The notes beneath the pieces were generated by a model. It searched no databases, was not told the DNA's origin, and saw nothing but the letters and a program-made list of their open reading frames with translations. DNA of 64,000 nt, from positions 1,209,068 through 1,273,067 of the forward strand of contig NZ_MPIN01000002.1 in NCBI RefSeq assembly GCF_001887355.1, read 5' to 3'. Of this stretch, positions 18,072-28,000 are shown piece after piece; position 1 is the first letter of the stretch; each line of letters begins with the position of its first letter. This DNA is from Cystobacter ferrugineus (GTDB lineage: Bacteria; Myxococcota; Myxococcia; Myxococcales; Myxococcaceae). The translations under genes and the position numbers were made by a program.

Positions 18072-18550
18072 ATGAAGCTGGTTGCCTTGATAACGGTCGT
18101 AGCCATGGCGTGCGTTGGCTGCGCTCACGTGCAGCGGCCGGAATCCAGAATCTATGTCGTTTCCAAGAACGCGGATGGGTTGGGCGCCGCGCTCGCGACT
18201 CTGGTGGCCATGATTGCCAACAAGAGCACGTGGAGTGCATGCAACGCTGCTGGGATGACCGCTATCCGTGGCCACACAGCGAAGAGCAGAGCGGTTGGTG
18301 TCACGAAAGGTGCATAAAGAACTGTCGAGAGCAGTTCGCGGAATGTGACAAGGAACAGGAACAAGCACTGAGAGAGAAGGAAAAGAAGTTGAATTTCTCC
18401 AGTATGGATCGCGCGATTGAGTGGATGGATGGGCACAAGGGAGAGATGACTGTTGGCGCGATTGTCGTTGTTGCCGGGGTCACCTTCGCCCTGGCGGTAA
18501 ACCCTCTGGGTTGGTTGGTCCTGGTTCCTGTCGCCGCTGCTGCCTCCTGA
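18072..18550 (+). pseudogene. Frameshifted Cys-rich lipoprotein (toxin-like family)
   Basis: The start is excellent: AGGAGG 7 bases before ATG 18072, then a lipoprotein signal peptide ending CVGCAH. This frame stops at 18317, but from about 18222 a different frame carries the evidently real remainder. That is Cys-rich EHVECMQRCW, GWCHERCIKNC and AECD, then MDRAIEWMDGHKGEM, a hydrophobic Gly/Val/Ala segment and a stop at 18550. Reading both parts in one protein needs one extra base near AAC-AA/GAG (18219-18226). This arrangement (lipoprotein, Cys cluster, EW-HK helix, hydrophobic tail) matches a myxobacterial paralogous family as I recall it. Sequencing error or genuine decay are both possible. 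Confidence 0.65.
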
Positions 18551-18556
18551 TTGAAT

Positions 18557-18967
18557 ATGTCGATGAAATATAATTCAAACTTTGACGTTGACTCCATACT
18601 GAACACGCTGCGCACCATCAACGAGAAATACCCAGAGGGCTCACCGGAAGACGAGGCAATCCGCGTCGCTGCCGTGGCGCTGTTTTACGTCCGTGAAAAC
18701 AAGAAACTGGAAGATTATCGCGAGTTCTTTCGCAAATTCTACACCCCCGCCGCCGAGTACGTGACCGTTTCCCAGACGTTCGCAACGAGAGAAGAAGCGG
18801 ATGCATGGCTGGCCAGTGCCACGCCCCGGGATGGCGAGCTTGTCAGAATCGCTGGCCAGGGATTCCAAGTCATCCCCCAGCGAGGCGGGCAAGGTTTTAG
18901 ATTCCTTCAAACCCCACTGCCCGACGAGCTGGCGAAGAAGAGATCCAACGACCCGGCGAAAAAGTAG
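18557..18967 (+). CDS. Small partner protein of the Cys-rich lipoprotein
   Basis: This 136-aa soluble protein is charged, with no signal or membrane segment. It has an N-terminal helical part (VDSILNTLRTINEKYPEG) and a C-terminal segment with TFATREEADAWLASA, GELVRIAGQGFQVI and GFRFLQT, a pattern seen in small proteins encoded after the EW-HK lipoproteins in myxobacteria. It begins 6 bp after the upstream frame's TGA, so the two are co-translated. Base composition is clearly less GC-rich than the flanking kdp and regulator genes, suggesting acquired DNA. An immunity or chaperone role for the lipoprotein is a guess from position. Confidence 0.65.
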   Translation: MSMKYNSNFDVDSILNTLRTINEKYPEGSPEDEAIRVAAVALFYVRENKKLEDYREFFRKFYTPAAEYVTVSQTFATREEADAWLASATPRDGELVRIAGQGFQVIPQRGGQGFRFLQTPLPDELAKKRSNDPAKK

Positions 18968-19289
18968 GCAGCCTCTACCCTGCCCAAAGCACGGCGCCAT
19001 CACTCGCGCGCCGGGCTTCCGTTGTCAGCTGGGAAGAAACCCTGGGGAGTCTCGGCGTTCCGAATCCACAGCGGGGCTGGAGCGTGGAGCCTTCGGCTTC
19101 CATGCGGCGTATTCCGGTTCTAACACCTCGCCCTCCCTGACCTGCAAGACGCCCTGCTGTCTCGGCTGGCGTGCTCGTCCGGGGGTCTGCCCGAGACCGA
19201 GGCCCGGGAACGGCTCGCGCCGCGGGTTGAGCGGGCGCTGGCCCTTGCCGCCCGACGCCCCGGCGCATGACGCGCACGCCCACGAGTAT
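18968..19289. other. 322-bp interval with possible coding remnant
   Basis: No intact gene is supported. On the plus strand a stop-to-stop stretch near 19130-19270 reads with coding-like composition (LPDLQDALLSRLA, GLPETEARERLAPRVERALALAARRPGA) but lacks any start. It could be the 3' end of a lost gene left at the edge of the lower-GC insertion. The high background of open frames at this G+C makes that uncertain. Confidence 0.25.
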
Positions 19290-20861
19290 TCAATTGGCGT
19301 CCGTGATGAGGGGCGCACCCGGGCATGGCCGCTGACGCCGCAGGTACACGACCCACAAGGTGTAGGTCACGTCACCGTGGCTCGCGAGGAAGAAGACGCG
19401 GTCATTCACGCGGGTGAAGGCATACGGTATCGAGCCCCGGGGTCCCGGGATGATGTCCTGCAGCAGCCGCGTGCCCCGCACCGTCCCATCGCTCACCCAT
19501 GGCTCCGTGTTCCCGAACTCCCCAATATTGGCGGGGAAGAGGAGAAGGCCGTCCACGGCGAAGAGCTCCGTCGTGTACTCATCCGAGCGGTGCAAGGCCT
19601 GGTGCAACAGCGTCGTCCCGGACTCCGTGCCATCGGTCACCCAGAGCCGGTGGTGGATGGGGGCGGGGCCCCTGGAGTAGAAGGCCTGGGAGAAGAAGAA
19701 CTTCTCTCCCGTGGTGGCGGAGGCGGTGATGCGGGAATAGACCTCCCGCCTGCCAGCGAAGGGATTGGGAAGGCTCGTGACGAGCTTCGGCTCGCAATGG
19801 CCGCAGCCACCCACTTTCACCGCGAACAGGCGTTCCACCGCTCTATCTGAATCGCGCACCGTGAAGAACAGTCGGCCGCGCGCCACATCCAGGAGCTGCG
19901 GGAAGGAGCCCGCGGGGCCGGGCGTGAAGTCCTCGAAGAGCTCCGTGCCGGCCACGGTGCCATCCGTCCGCCACAGCTCGCTCCCATGGGCCGACTCATC
20001 CGCGATGAAGTAGACGAAACGGCCCGCGACCCGCAGCGAGTACGGAGGGTAGGCCAGAGGAGGCGGATCGAAGGTCCTCAACCGCAGCGTACCCGCCCCG
20101 GAGCCGTCCGACTTCCACAGCTCGTACGTGCCATCCGAGCGCGAGAGGATGAAGAAGAGCGTATCGCCCCGTGCGATCACCCTGTCGAATCTCGCCGAGG
20201 TCCTCGGCCCGAAGTCCCGCACCCGCACCGTCCCGGTCGCGGTGCCGTCGGACATCCACAGCTCGGTCCGCCTGGGCTCTCCGGTTTCCGCGCCGGCCGC
20301 GCGGAAGAAGAACAAGCGCCCGCCCACCGCCACGAGCGGCCCCAGTGTCGAGTTCCCGGGCCCTGGCGTGAGGTCCGCCACCAGCCGCGTCCCCCCGCCC
20401 GTCCCGTCGCTGACCCAGAGCTCACTGCCATGGGCATCATCCGCCAGCGTGAAGAAGAGCTGGCGCCCCGTGGAGGTCAGAGAGAGCAGGGGGGAATCCC
20501 AGTAACGACTCAGCGGCGGAAACTCCGCCACCACGATGGTGCCCGCGTCGGTGCCGTCGCTCTTCCACAACTGCCTCCACCCATCCTCTCGGATGGCGGG
20601 GAAGTAGAGCCTCCCGCGAAACTCCACCAGGTTCTCCTGGTCGAACCTACTGAATGCCGGACCCGGGAAGTCGACGCGTCGCGCCCGGCTCAGCATCGGA
20701 GGGCCATGACTCCACGACGCCGAGACCTCCCCCTCCGCTGCCTCCTGCGAGGAGACCTCCGTCGTGCCCGGTTCACTGGACGGCGGCGCCTCCACAAGCG
20801 CTCCACCACAACCCATGGCCACCCACACGCAAGACATCGCCACAGCGCGCCATGTCCGCAT
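19290..20861 (-). CDS. ELWxxDGT-repeat lipoprotein
   Basis: This 523-aa surface or periplasmic lipoprotein has a signal peptide with lipobox VAMGC near residue 18. A Ser/Glu-rich linker follows, then seven repeats of the type LW(K/V/M/R)(S/T)DGT-GT (for example LWKSDGTDAGT, LWVSDGTGGGT, PWVSDGTVRGT), each followed by a hydrophobic strand of the form (R/Q)LFF. This is the ELWxxDGT repeat family, common and paralogous in myxobacteria, thought to form a beta-propeller-like structure. ATG 20861 is preceded by GAGGAGGTGGGGG; the frame extends to 20924 without need. Ligand and function are unknown. Confidence 0.85.
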   Translation of the reverse strand: MRTWRAVAMSCVWVAMGCGGALVEAPPSSEPGTTEVSSQEAAEGEVSASWSHGPPMLSRARRVDFPGPAFSRFDQENLVEFRGRLYFPAIREDGWRQLWKSDGTDAGTIVVAEFPPLSRYWDSPLLSLTSTGRQLFFTLADDAHGSELWVSDGTGGGTRLVADLTPGPGNSTLGPLVAVGGRLFFFRAAGAETGEPRRTELWMSDGTATGTVRVRDFGPRTSARFDRVIARGDTLFFILSRSDGTYELWKSDGSGAGTLRLRTFDPPPLAYPPYSLRVAGRFVYFIADESAHGSELWRTDGTVAGTELFEDFTPGPAGSFPQLLDVARGRLFFTVRDSDRAVERLFAVKVGGCGHCEPKLVTSLPNPFAGRREVYSRITASATTGEKFFFSQAFYSRGPAPIHHRLWVTDGTESGTTLLHQALHRSDEYTTELFAVDGLLLFPANIGEFGNTEPWVSDGTVRGTRLLQDIIPGPRGSIPYAFTRVNDRVFFLASHGDVTYTLWVVYLRRQRPCPGAPLITDAN

Positions 20862-21090
20862 CCCCCACCTCCTCGACTGACTACCGGACCTGGTACTCCA
20901 GCGAGGATGCGCCCCCCGCCTCATCGGAGACGAGCCTCCCCAAGGGGCGGGATGGCTCTCCGCTTCCCACTCGAGGGAGGAGGAAGCGAGCAGGGTGTCC
21001 GATACAACGGCGAGGGCTTGCCCCAGTCAGGTGGCTCTCCCGCACTTGATATGGCTGGCGCGTGGAGCCGCACCTGTCGGGCTGGGCGTT

Positions 21091-22482
21091 CTAGTCCGGC
21101 GGAGCCTCGTACCGCTTACGCTTGCGCCACAGCGTGGACGCGTCGATGCCGAGCACCCGCGCGGCCTCGTCCAGCGTGGGCACGCTCGCCAACACCCGGA
21201 GGATGTGCTCGCGCTCCACTTCCTCCAGCGTGTGGGGCCCGCCCAGCGTCACCTGCGAGCCCGTGGCCGCCGCGATGCGCTCGGGGAAGGCCTGGGGCTC
21301 GAGCACTCCGGCGGGCCAGACGATGAGCGCGCGCTCCACGGCGTTCCTCAGCTCGCGCACGTTGCCCGGCCACGCGTAGGCGCGCAGCATCGCCTCCGTC
21401 GCCGGGGACAACTCGGGGACGGCGCGCTGGGCCGTGCGCGCGAAGAACGTCACGAAGCGCCGGGCCAGCGGCAGGATGTCCTCGGGCCGCTCGCGCAGGC
21501 CCGGCAGCTTCACCTCGATGACGTTGAGCCGGTAGAGCAGATCCTCGCGGAAGCGCCCCTCGGCCACGTCCTTCTCGAGGTCGCGGTTGGTCGCCGCCAC
21601 CACGCGCACGTCCGCGCGGCGCGTGCGTCCCTCACCCAGGCGCTCGAACTGCTTCTCCTGGAGGAAGCGCAACAGTTGGGCCTGGAGCGCGGGGCTCATC
21701 TCCGCCACCTCGTCGAGGAAGAGCGTGCCGCCCTCGGCCTGCTCCACCCGGCCCGGCTGATCGCGCACCGCGCCGGTGAAGGCGCCGCGCACGTGGCCGA
21801 ACAGCTCGCTGGCGAGCAGTTGCTCGGACAGGGTGGGGCAGTTGACGGTGACGAAGGGACGGCGGCGCCGCGCGCTCAGCGAGTGCAGGGTGCGCGCGAG
21901 CACGCCCTTGCCGGTGCCACTCTCGCCGCGCAGCAGCACCGCCGCGTCCGAGGCCGCCGCCCGGGTGACGAGCGCGAGCGCGGCGTGCATGAGGGGTGAG
22001 GCCGTCTCCAGGGTGGCCTCGGGCACGGACTGCGCGAGCTGCTCGGCCAGGGCGTCCAGTTGGAAGCCCCGCTCGCGGTGGGCGCGTGTCTTGTCCACCA
22101 GGTGGCGGATCTGCGCCGGGGTGAAGGGCTTGGGCAGATAGTCACGCGCCCCTCTGCGCACGGCCTCCACGGCGGTGTCGAAGGTGGCGTAGGCGGTGAT
22201 GAGGACGATGTCCAGGGTGGGGGACTCGGCGAGCAGCCGCGGCAGCAACTCCAGGCCACTCGCGGTGCCCAGGCGCAGGTCCACGAAGGCCAGGTCCGCG
22301 GGAGCCTGGGCGAGTGCGGCGAGCGCGGCGTCGGACGTGGCGGCCTCGCGCACCTCGCAGCCCAGCCCCTCCAGGCAGACTCGCAGGGTGGTGCGGATGT
22401 TCCGCTCGTCATCCACCACCAGCACCCGCATCGGGCGGGCCTCCACCACGGGCGTGACAGGTCCGGTCTCCATGGGACCCAT
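21091..22482 (-). CDS. Sigma-54-dependent response regulator (NtrC family)
   Basis: This 463-aa cytosolic transcription activator has an N-terminal receiver (VLVVDDERN, phospho-acceptor in DLAFVDLRLG near residue 71). The central AAA+ domain has Walker A GESGTGKG, the sigma-54 contact loop GAFTGA and Walker B TLFLDEVAEM. The C-terminal Fis-type helix-turn-helix is TLDEAARVLGIDASTLWRKRKRYE. All motifs for ATP-driven opening of sigma-54 promoters are present. ATG 22482 is used; ATG 22473 is an alternative. It is transcribed towards the kdp operon and is the nearest response regulator to the orphan kinase at 15943, so it might be its partner, separated by later insertions. Confidence 0.93.
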   Translation of the reverse strand: MGPMETGPVTPVVEARPMRVLVVDDERNIRTTLRVCLEGLGCEVREAATSDAALAALAQAPADLAFVDLRLGTASGLELLPRLLAESPTLDIVLITAYATFDTAVEAVRRGARDYLPKPFTPAQIRHLVDKTRAHRERGFQLDALAEQLAQSVPEATLETASPLMHAALALVTRAAASDAAVLLRGESGTGKGVLARTLHSLSARRRRPFVTVNCPTLSEQLLASELFGHVRGAFTGAVRDQPGRVEQAEGGTLFLDEVAEMSPALQAQLLRFLQEKQFERLGEGRTRRADVRVVAATNRDLEKDVAEGRFREDLLYRLNVIEVKLPGLRERPEDILPLARRFVTFFARTAQRAVPELSPATEAMLRAYAWPGNVRELRNAVERALIVWPAGVLEPQAFPERIAAATGSQVTLGGPHTLEEVEREHILRVLASVPTLDEAARVLGIDASTLWRKRKRYEAPPD

Positions 22483-22685
22483 CCTATGCCCGCGTCAGGG
22501 CACAGTGGGAACAGAGGACTTTCCTCACGTTGAAATCAGACGGATTCTCCATTACCCGCGAAAGAAGGTGAAACGTGCAATCTGTGAGGGTGTTCACCGG
22601 GAGTGAGTGAGTCGGATCACAGCGGGGGCTAATGGCTTTCCCTAGTCTTCCTTTCAACAGGGCGTTCACACCGGAGGGGAAAGAC

Positions 22686-25058
22686 ATGGCAGCCATCAGC
22701 CCGTGGGAAGAGTCCGGAGCGAAGAAGGGCACCCGAGTCAGCCGCGCGAGCGTCACCATCGAGAGGGATGCGGACGGCTTCTACCGGCCCGCCAGTGAAG
22801 AGGCGTTGAGCGCCCTGGTGAAGAAGGCCCATGCCGAGGGCAAGCAATTGCGGGTCCGGGGCTCGGCGCACTCGGTCGCCGCCGCCATCTACGCGGATCC
22901 GCTCGTCACCGAGGACGGCGCGGCCGACCCGGCGAGCGCGCCTGCCTCCGACGCCATCCATGTCCTGCTCAACAACTACCGCAGCATGCGGGTGGTGGAT
23001 GTCGGGCAGCGGCTCGTGGAGGTGGAGGCGGGCGTGAACCTGGGGGTGGACCCGGAGGACCCCAGCCGCACCTCCACTTTGGAGAACAGCCTGCTCTTCA
23101 ATCTCTGGCGGCTGGGCTGGACGCTGTCGGACCTGGGCGGCATCACCCACCAGACCGTGAGCGGCTTCTTCTCCACGGGCTCGAGTGGTGGTTCGTTGAG
23201 CTGGTCTGTCTATGACGACATCCAGAGCTTGCGGATGATCGACGGCCGGGGCGAGGTGTACGAGGTGGACCGGGACCTGACGCCCGAGGACTTCCAGGCC
23301 ACCGTCACGTCCATGGGCCTGTTGGGGATCATCTCCAAGGTGGTCCTGCGCTGCGTGCCGACGTTCAACATCACCGGCCAGGAGGCCATCACCCGCGTGG
23401 AGGACGCGTCGGTGGACTTGTTCGGGGAGGGGAGCTCCGAGCGCCCCTCGCTGGCGCGGTTCCTGGAGCGGACGGAGTACGCGCGCCTGGAGTGGTTCCC
23501 GCAGCGCAAGGGGGAGCGGCTCGCCGTCTGGCAGGCCCAGCGCATCGAGCCGGAGCCGGGTTTCCGGCCCGCCCGTTATCAGGAATTCAGCGGGGACCCC
23601 GAGCTGTCCCAGGTCTTCGTCTGCTTGTTCTTCACCCTGCTGGGCAATCTGGATGACCTCCGGGCGGCCCGCTCCAAGCTGGAGCCCATCTTCGAGCAGG
23701 TGGACGAGGAGCTCATCCAACGCCTCGCGTGCCTGGGCCGGGTGGGCCAGCCCCTGGTCGAGGCCCTCACCCTGGCGTTGGAAGGGGCCCTGGACGCGGC
23801 CATCGAGGTGCTCGCGCTCGCGGCTCCGCTCTTGCGCAAGGAATTGCCGAACCTCATGGGGATGGCGCTCGACACGTTCATGCCGCTGGACTCGAGGAAG
23901 AAGGGTCAGGAGAAGGGTGAGCCCCAATGCTTCCGCGATTGGAGCTGGCGGGGCCTGCCCATGGACAACCAGGTCATCGGCGCGCTGCTGCCCACCACGT
24001 TCACGGAGCTGTGGATTCCCCTCCCGTACACCCAGCGGGCCATGAAGCTGTTGAAGGACTACTTCGATGCGCCGGCCTCGGCCCAGGAGGCCTTGCGGCG
24101 CACGGGCACGTATGCCATCGAGCTCTACGGCGCCCCTCCCAATCCGGCGTGGATGAGCATGTCCTACAGTGATGGGAAGGACGTGTGGCGCGACGGCGTG
24201 CTGCGCATCGACTTCTATTGGTTCCAGAGGAACGCGGGCGATCCGGCCGAGGTCTTCTATCCCCAGTTCTGGAAGCTGTTCCGGGACAACGGCATCCCCT
24301 TCCGTCTGCACTGGGGCAAGGGCCAACCCGTGGGGAGTGAGGAGGAGCTGGCGGACTGGGCCGCCTTCTTCCGCGGCCAGTACGCCCGGTGGGATGACTT
24401 CCTCGAGCGCCGGCGGAAGCTGGATCCGAACAACATCTTCCTCACCCGCTACTGGCGCCAGCGCTTCGACCTGTCGCACCTGCCCGCGCCCCAGCCGCGC
24501 GAGGACGTCGGGACGCCGCTCATCATGATCATCCCCGCGCCCTCCGTCGCCGAGCGGAACGAGGTCCGCTGTCGATGGCCGTCCAAGCCCCTGGAGCCGC
24601 CCTCCCGGACCGTCCGGGGTTGGGACGTGGCGGAGTGGGTGCGCTTCTATGGCTGGGTGACCCTGGCGACCGTGCTCTACGGCGTCGCCGTGGCCCACGT
24701 CCCCTTCCTCCTCGGCACGCCCTGGACGACGTGCGAGGTGGGTGGCAGCTCACTCGGGTGCGTGCTCGCCTTCCACCTCTTCGAGGTGCCCCTGGTGACG
24801 TTCAATGCCTTCGTCGCCGGGTATGGCCTGCTGTGCTTCTCCTCCCGCACCGCGAGCCGCTTCCAGTCGCTGCTGCGCTTCGCGGTGAACGCCAACCTCG
24901 TCTTCTTCGCGTTCGAGATCGCCCTGCTGCTGGACGGGCTGCGGCGTGACGAGCCGTTGTGGGAGACGCTCGCGCTCTTCTCCGTCGCCCTGGTGCTCGG
25001 AGGAGGGGCGTTCCTGGGGATGTTCGTCCACGAGAAGCTGCGCTCCCGCGCGAGCTGA
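22686..25058 (+). CDS. FAD-linked oxidoreductase with C-terminal membrane domain
   Basis: This 790-aa protein is predicted to oxidise a sugar lactone or similar alcohol through FAD. The N-terminal PCMH FAD-binding domain has VRGSAHSV (His of the flavin site near residue 63) and GGITHQTVSGFFSTGSSGG. A C-terminal ALO-like region follows, with FRLHWGKGQ near residue 540 and KLDPNNIFLTRYW near residue 582. An unusual tail of about 150 residues then holds four hydrophobic helices (from about residue 655), anchoring the enzyme to the membrane. ATG 22686 has GGAGGGG 6 bases upstream and is preferred to the upstream in-frame ATG 22632. Confidence 0.82.
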   Translation: MAAISPWEESGAKKGTRVSRASVTIERDADGFYRPASEEALSALVKKAHAEGKQLRVRGSAHSVAAAIYADPLVTEDGAADPASAPASDAIHVLLNNYRSMRVVDVGQRLVEVEAGVNLGVDPEDPSRTSTLENSLLFNLWRLGWTLSDLGGITHQTVSGFFSTGSSGGSLSWSVYDDIQSLRMIDGRGEVYEVDRDLTPEDFQATVTSMGLLGIISKVVLRCVPTFNITGQEAITRVEDASVDLFGEGSSERPSLARFLERTEYARLEWFPQRKGERLAVWQAQRIEPEPGFRPARYQEFSGDPELSQVFVCLFFTLLGNLDDLRAARSKLEPIFEQVDEELIQRLACLGRVGQPLVEALTLALEGALDAAIEVLALAAPLLRKELPNLMGMALDTFMPLDSRKKGQEKGEPQCFRDWSWRGLPMDNQVIGALLPTTFTELWIPLPYTQRAMKLLKDYFDAPASAQEALRRTGTYAIELYGAPPNPAWMSMSYSDGKDVWRDGVLRIDFYWFQRNAGDPAEVFYPQFWKLFRDNGIPFRLHWGKGQPVGSEEELADWAAFFRGQYARWDDFLERRRKLDPNNIFLTRYWRQRFDLSHLPAPQPREDVGTPLIMIIPAPSVAERNEVRCRWPSKPLEPPSRTVRGWDVAEWVRFYGWVTLATVLYGVAVAHVPFLLGTPWTTCEVGGSSLGCVLAFHLFEVPLVTFNAFVAGYGLLCFSSRTASRFQSLLRFAVNANLVFFAFEIALLLDGLRRDEPLWETLALFSVALVLGGGAFLGMFVHEKLRSRAS

Positions 25059-25067
25059 GGGCGGGCC

Positions 25068-28000
25068 CTACGCCACCCATCCCTTGCGCGTGGTCTCCGC
25101 GGGGGGGGCGGGTTGGAGCCTCCGGGCCTGCTCCAGGTGCCACGTCCGGTCGGCCTCCCCGAGCAGGTACAGCTCATCATGGGCCTCCATCTGCTCGAAA
25201 GGCATTCCCAGCTTCCGGGCGAGCCGCAGGGCCTTCTCGAAGGCCTTGCGCGCCGCGCGCCGCCGCGAACGGGCGAGCTGGTACTTGCCCTGGCACAGGT
25301 GGGCGGCGGGGGCGGCCAGATGGAAGACCTGGCCCATCTTGCTCACCCGGTCACAGACCCGCTTCGCCAGACGCTCGAAGTGCGCACGCTCGGGAGCGCC
25401 CTCCTGCGCCTGGGTCCAGAGGGTCGTCAGCACGGTGACGATGTTCGTGTAGGCCTCGGCGTTGATGGCGTTGCTGGAGTGCCGGGAGAGCAGCGCCACG
25501 CCTTCCTCGGCCGCTTCCCGGGCCTCGGCCAGACGGCCCACGCGCAGCCTCGCCAGGGCCAGGACGGCGAGCAGGGGAATGCCGCCGAGCATGTCCTGGG
25601 GCGTCTCATGGCCCTTGAGCAGGTCGAGCACCTCCCGCTCCCGGCCGAACTTGAGGAGCATCCGGCTCAGGCCCACGAGCGCCCAGTTCTCCGTCTGGCG
25701 ATCTTCCCGGCGGCGTGCCAGCGCCAACAGCTCATGGGCCAGCGCCAGGGCGGAGTCCAGCCGCCCCTGGAGGAAGCACAGGTTGAAGATCTCGAACATC
25801 TCCTCCTCCGCGAGCCTCATGTCTCCGAGCTGGCGGAAGTCGGACAGACAGCTCTCGAGGGTGGTCTCGGCCCGCGAGAACTGGCCCGTGGAGAGCAGGT
25901 AGGCGGCGATGGCGCGCTGGACGTGGGCGCGATCCTGGACACTCTTCAGGCGCGAGAGCAGCGTGGAGGCGGACCTCTGGTAGCGGCGGGCGATCCGGTG
26001 CATCCCGAGATGGCCGAGCGCCAGCACCAGGCTGGCATAGGCCCGGGCCAGTACCCCCGAGGGCGGGACGCGCTCGGCCAGGTTGATGGACCGCAGCATG
26101 AAATAGCCGAGCCGCTGCTCCTCGCCGCTCCAATAGGACAGCGTCGACAACTCGAGGCAGATGAGGGCCGCTTCCAGCAGGCGGGACTCGTCCCGTGCGT
26201 GGCCCAGGCGCAGGCGGGGGGGAAGCAGCAGGTGGAGCAGTTGCCGGAGGACCTCACGCAGCACGTCCATCCGGAAGCCGCGCGCGGTGGTCGAGGAGAA
26301 GCCCAGCCGGGTGAGCGACTGGCCGAGGGTGTCCTGGGCCTCGCGCAGGTGGCCGAGGTGGGATTGGACCGTGCCGAGTTGCCGCTCCCAGCGGGCCCGG
26401 CGCAACGGCTCCACCGGGTGGCCGCTCTGCTCGTCCAGCTCGAGCGCCTTGGAGAAGAACCCCAGCGCTTCGTGGCAGGCGTTCGCCTGGAAGGCCTGTT
26501 CCCCCGCCTTCTCCAGCATGTCGATGGCCTTGGCCTTGACGTCCGCGTTGAGCCAATGGTGGGCGAGCAGCGCGTAGTAGGGCGACAGGTCCTCGGCGAA
26601 GGTGCGCTCGTACCAGCGCGCGACGGCCTCGTGGAGCTGGCGCCGCTGCTCGAACAGCAACAGGTTGTAGGTGACCTGCTGCGTGATGACATGCTTGAAC
26701 AGATACGACGTGTCATCGGGCAGCAGTTGGTGGAGCGCCGTGAGATCGAGGCGGCCGAGCTGCTCGAGCTGTGCTCCCAGCGAGGGTTTGGCGTCGTCGA
26801 TGGGGTGGATGTCGCGCAGCGTCCCGTAGTGGAACACCCGGCCGATGACGCTGGCCGCCTTGAGCGTGAGCTGTTCGGTGGGGCTGAGCCGATCGATGCG
26901 GCTGGTGATGAGCCCCTCCAGGGTGGACGGCAGGGAGATGGGACCCGAGGCGGTGGCTCGCGCGGAGAAGCGGCACTCGCCCGCCTCCGTGACCAGCAGT
27001 TCTTTATCCCTCAACACATAGGCCAGCTCCTCGCTGAAGAACGGGTGGCCCTCGGCCTTTTCATGGATGAAGGCGGCCAGGGGCGCCGACAGCCGGGTGG
27101 CCCCGAGCCGGGAGCAGATGAGCTGGGAGATGTCCTCGGCGGGCATGGGCTGCAACCGCAGGTAGCGGGCCGAGGGCGAGCGGGTGATGGCCTTGAGGTG
27201 GGCGGCGGCGGAGTCGAGGAGCGGGCGGGTGGACAGGAGGACCAGGTGCTCGGGGTGCTCGCGCAGGACCCGGCGGGTCAACTCCCAGGAGGCGGAGTCG
27301 AACCAGTGCGCGTCCTCGAGGATGAACACGGTGGGGTTGCGGCCCAGCTCCCGGGCCAGCAACTCGAGCAGCAGGCCCTGGGTCCTGTCCGCTCGCGCCT
27401 CGTCCTGGAACTGGGCGGTCAACTCCGTGTCGGGCAGGTCCAGCCGCAGCACGGGATTGAGCAGGGGCGCGAGCGCGAGCAACCGTTCATCTCCGGCGAG
27501 CCGGGTGAGCACCGTGTCGCGCCGGGCCGAGGCCGACATGGCCTGGGCGCACTCCAGGAGGTCGGCGAAGATGCCGCGCCAGGCGTAGTAGAGCGTGGTG
27601 TTCTCCACCGCGTCGGCCTCCGTCTGGAACACGCGCAGGCCGCGCTCCCGGGCTCGGGTGTGGAGGTAGCGCACGAGGCTGGACTTGCCCATGCCCGCCT
27701 CACCCTCCAGCACCACGGCGCCTCCCCGGTGCGACGGCAGTTGCCGCAAGGCCTCCTCGAGCTGGGTGCGTTCCTTCTTCCGGCCGGTGATGGTGGCGAG
27801 GCGCTCGGGGCGGCGCTGCTGCATCACCGGACGCAGCGCGGGCACGGGTTTGACCACGCCCTTCATCCGCAGGGGCCTGAGCGGCTCGAACCCGATGCGC
27901 GGGCCGGCCTCGTGGGCCGTCGTCTCGTCACAGAGCAACTCTCCGCGTGCCGCCTGCATCAGCCGGGCCGCCAGGTTGACGACATGCCCGGCCAGGGCGT

